Shown here: piece after piece, positions 16,851-18,002 of the stretch
How positions within the stretch are numbered: the first letter of the stretch is position 1
Layout: each line of letters starts with the position of its first letter
Assembly (NCBI GenBank): GCA_001931905.2
Contig: MSJI02000446.1
Coordinates: 1-18,002 of the forward strand
Reading direction: 5' to 3'
DNA from: Cladosporium sp. IMV 00045
Taxonomy: Eukaryota > Ascomycota > Dothideomycetes > Cladosporiales > Cladosporiaceae
Length of the DNA stretch: 18,002 nt
Program-made: the position numbers and the translations under genes
The notes under the pieces: generated by a model
The model's database searches: none
What the model saw: the letters and a program-made list of their open reading frames with translations, nothing else
Told to the model about the DNA's origin: nothing

Positions 16851-18002
16851 TCACCAAGAAAGAATCCCCTGAGGCTGCGGCGCGCCACAGCCCAAGCCGT
16901 CGCAAATCTCCTGGTCTTCCTCGCTCACGGCGTCCCTGGGAATCTGCTGCCTGGCGGGCCAGATTTCTCTCGCCTCGGCTTTTTCGCGCTTGAAGTGTTC
17001 CGTGACGACTTCGCGGACTTGGTTCTGGAAGTGAAGGGGGCCTTTGGAAGCATGACTGTCAGTATTCTGCGACGAGGGGCTGGTCAGGGGTGTTGAGAGA
17101 TGGATGGCTCACCTTTCTCCCACCTCGGGTGCAGTTCGCCGTTGATGAAGACGCCGGCGTTGAGGTTGGCTTGGGCGCGGTCGCAGAGCGCTTTGTCTTC
17201 TTTCATGACGCGGGCGTAGGTGTCGGCGATGGTGTGGAAGTCTTCGTCGGACGAGTTGCGGTTGCGGTACACTTCGTAGTGGACTTTGGTGTGTTTGGCC
17301 GACGAGGGCTGGAATTTCTGGATCATCATGAAGTGAGGTCTGTCGGGTCGTGGGTTGTTAGAATGGGACTGGGTTGATGTGTGTTATGGTTCGGACGAGA
17401 GACTTACGATACGGACATCGAGACGTTGGGGAAGTAGTAGGTGGAGTTGACGTCGTAGCCCTTGGCCCTCTGTTCTTCCGTCGGGGCTTGGTCGTGTTCC
17501 ATGTAGCCTTTCTTGAGTTCTACGTCGTGGCTGTCGATCGTGAGGAACGTCGGGACGTCGGGGTGTGTGGTCTTGCAGTGGTAGCATTCGTTAAAGTTGT
17601 CCGAGGCGATCTTCCAGTTGTAGTTGGCGTCAAGCTCGTACGTGTGGTCCAGCTGGTACTCATTGAAGTCGAATTTGTCAAATCTCGATTGCTCGTCGCA
17701 ACCGTTGAATGACTCCTCCCAGGCGACCTCGGGGGTCTCCTTCGAGTCCAAGTTGATCCAGATGAATCCTTTGGAGTCGATGCGGAGGTGGATCGGGAAC
17801 AGGCCATTCTTGGATTTGTCGAAGTCTTTCAGGAGGTCATAGTCGGGTGCCTTGGCCAGCTTGCCGTTCAAGCCGTAAGACCATCCGTGATAGCGGCAAG
17901 AGAGGATGTTGGCACGACCTGCGTCCTTCTCGACGACGGTGTATGCGCGGTGACGGCAGACGTTGTGGAATGCGTTGATCGTCTTGGTGCGGTCCATGAT
18001 GA
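16851..18002 (-). CDS. Rieske [2Fe-2S] non-heme iron oxygenase, choline monooxygenase-like (5' part missing)
   Basis: Predicted alpha-subunit-type oxygenase that uses a Rieske cluster to feed electrons to a mononuclear iron. Relatives oxidise choline, carnitine or glycine betaine. The N-terminus lies beyond the right edge; 336 residues are visible. Exons are 18002-17408, 17339-17113 and 17041-16851. Introns of 68 nt (GTAAGT...ACAG) and 71 nt (GTGAGC...AAAG, branch CTGAC) restore VSMSVSPHFMMIQKF and HPRWEKGPLHFQ across the joins. The Rieske ligands are CRH and CRYH with 17 residues between them (CxHx17CxxH). The iron site is DNFNECYHCKTTHP, with the two histidine ligands in YHCKTTH and a glutamate where ring-hydroxylating dioxygenases have a bridging aspartate. 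A third acidic ligand may be the Asp of ALCDRAQANL. INGELHPR and a Cys-containing C-terminal tail follow. The substrate cannot be fixed from sequence. It converges on dim2. Confidence 0.9.

Noticed and set aside
1..18002. Mobile elements, CRISPR arrays, tRNA or rRNA genes
   Set aside because: I looked for terminal repeats, transposase-like products, spaced repeats and tRNA T-loop/anticodon patterns and found none that I could support.

Overview
The window looks like nuclear DNA of a filamentous ascomycete (Pezizomycotina; Dothideomycetes is my guess). The reasons are short introns of 56-71 nt with GTRNG-type donors and CTGAC/CTAAC branch sites, monocistronic genes on both strands, CT-rich leaders, and a DIM-2-class DNA methyltransferase, a type known from this group. 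I saw no bacterial, viral or transposon gene.

Layout from left to right: a possible exon runs off the left edge (1-173, minus), followed by about 1.1 kb with no gene I can support. Mediator subunit MED4 (1324-2207, minus, two exons) is divergent from a cytochrome b561-domain membrane protein (3605-4507, plus, four exons). The 1.4 kb between them carries a short telomere-like tract. An intronless Rab-GAP with a TBC domain (5590-8136, plus) and an intronless mitochondrial Mg2+ channel of the Mrs2/Lpe10 type (8704-10350, plus) follow. A ToxD/LovC-like NAD(P)H-dependent medium-chain reductase (10608-11657, minus) converges on the Mg2+ channel and is divergent from the next gene. The largest gene is an intact DIM-2-type cytosine-5 DNA methyltransferase (12604-16266, plus). 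The 3' two thirds or so of a Rieske-type, choline monooxygenase-like oxygenase (16851-18002, minus, three exons visible) closes the window and continues past the right edge.

The genes do not form one pathway. They are mostly housekeeping functions (transcription, vesicle traffic, mitochondrial magnesium, membrane redox) plus two metabolic oxidoreductases. The reductase resembles trans-acting enoyl reductases, but no polyketide synthase or other biosynthetic core gene is nearby, so I do not call a gene cluster. The gene of most interest is the DNA methyltransferase. All its catalytic motifs are readable, its codon third positions look less GC-rich than those of its neighbours, and it ends in a basic and acidic tail with a small internal duplication.

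Splice sites were placed by reading consensus signals and restoring conserved protein sequence across the joins. They have not been checked against transcripts.
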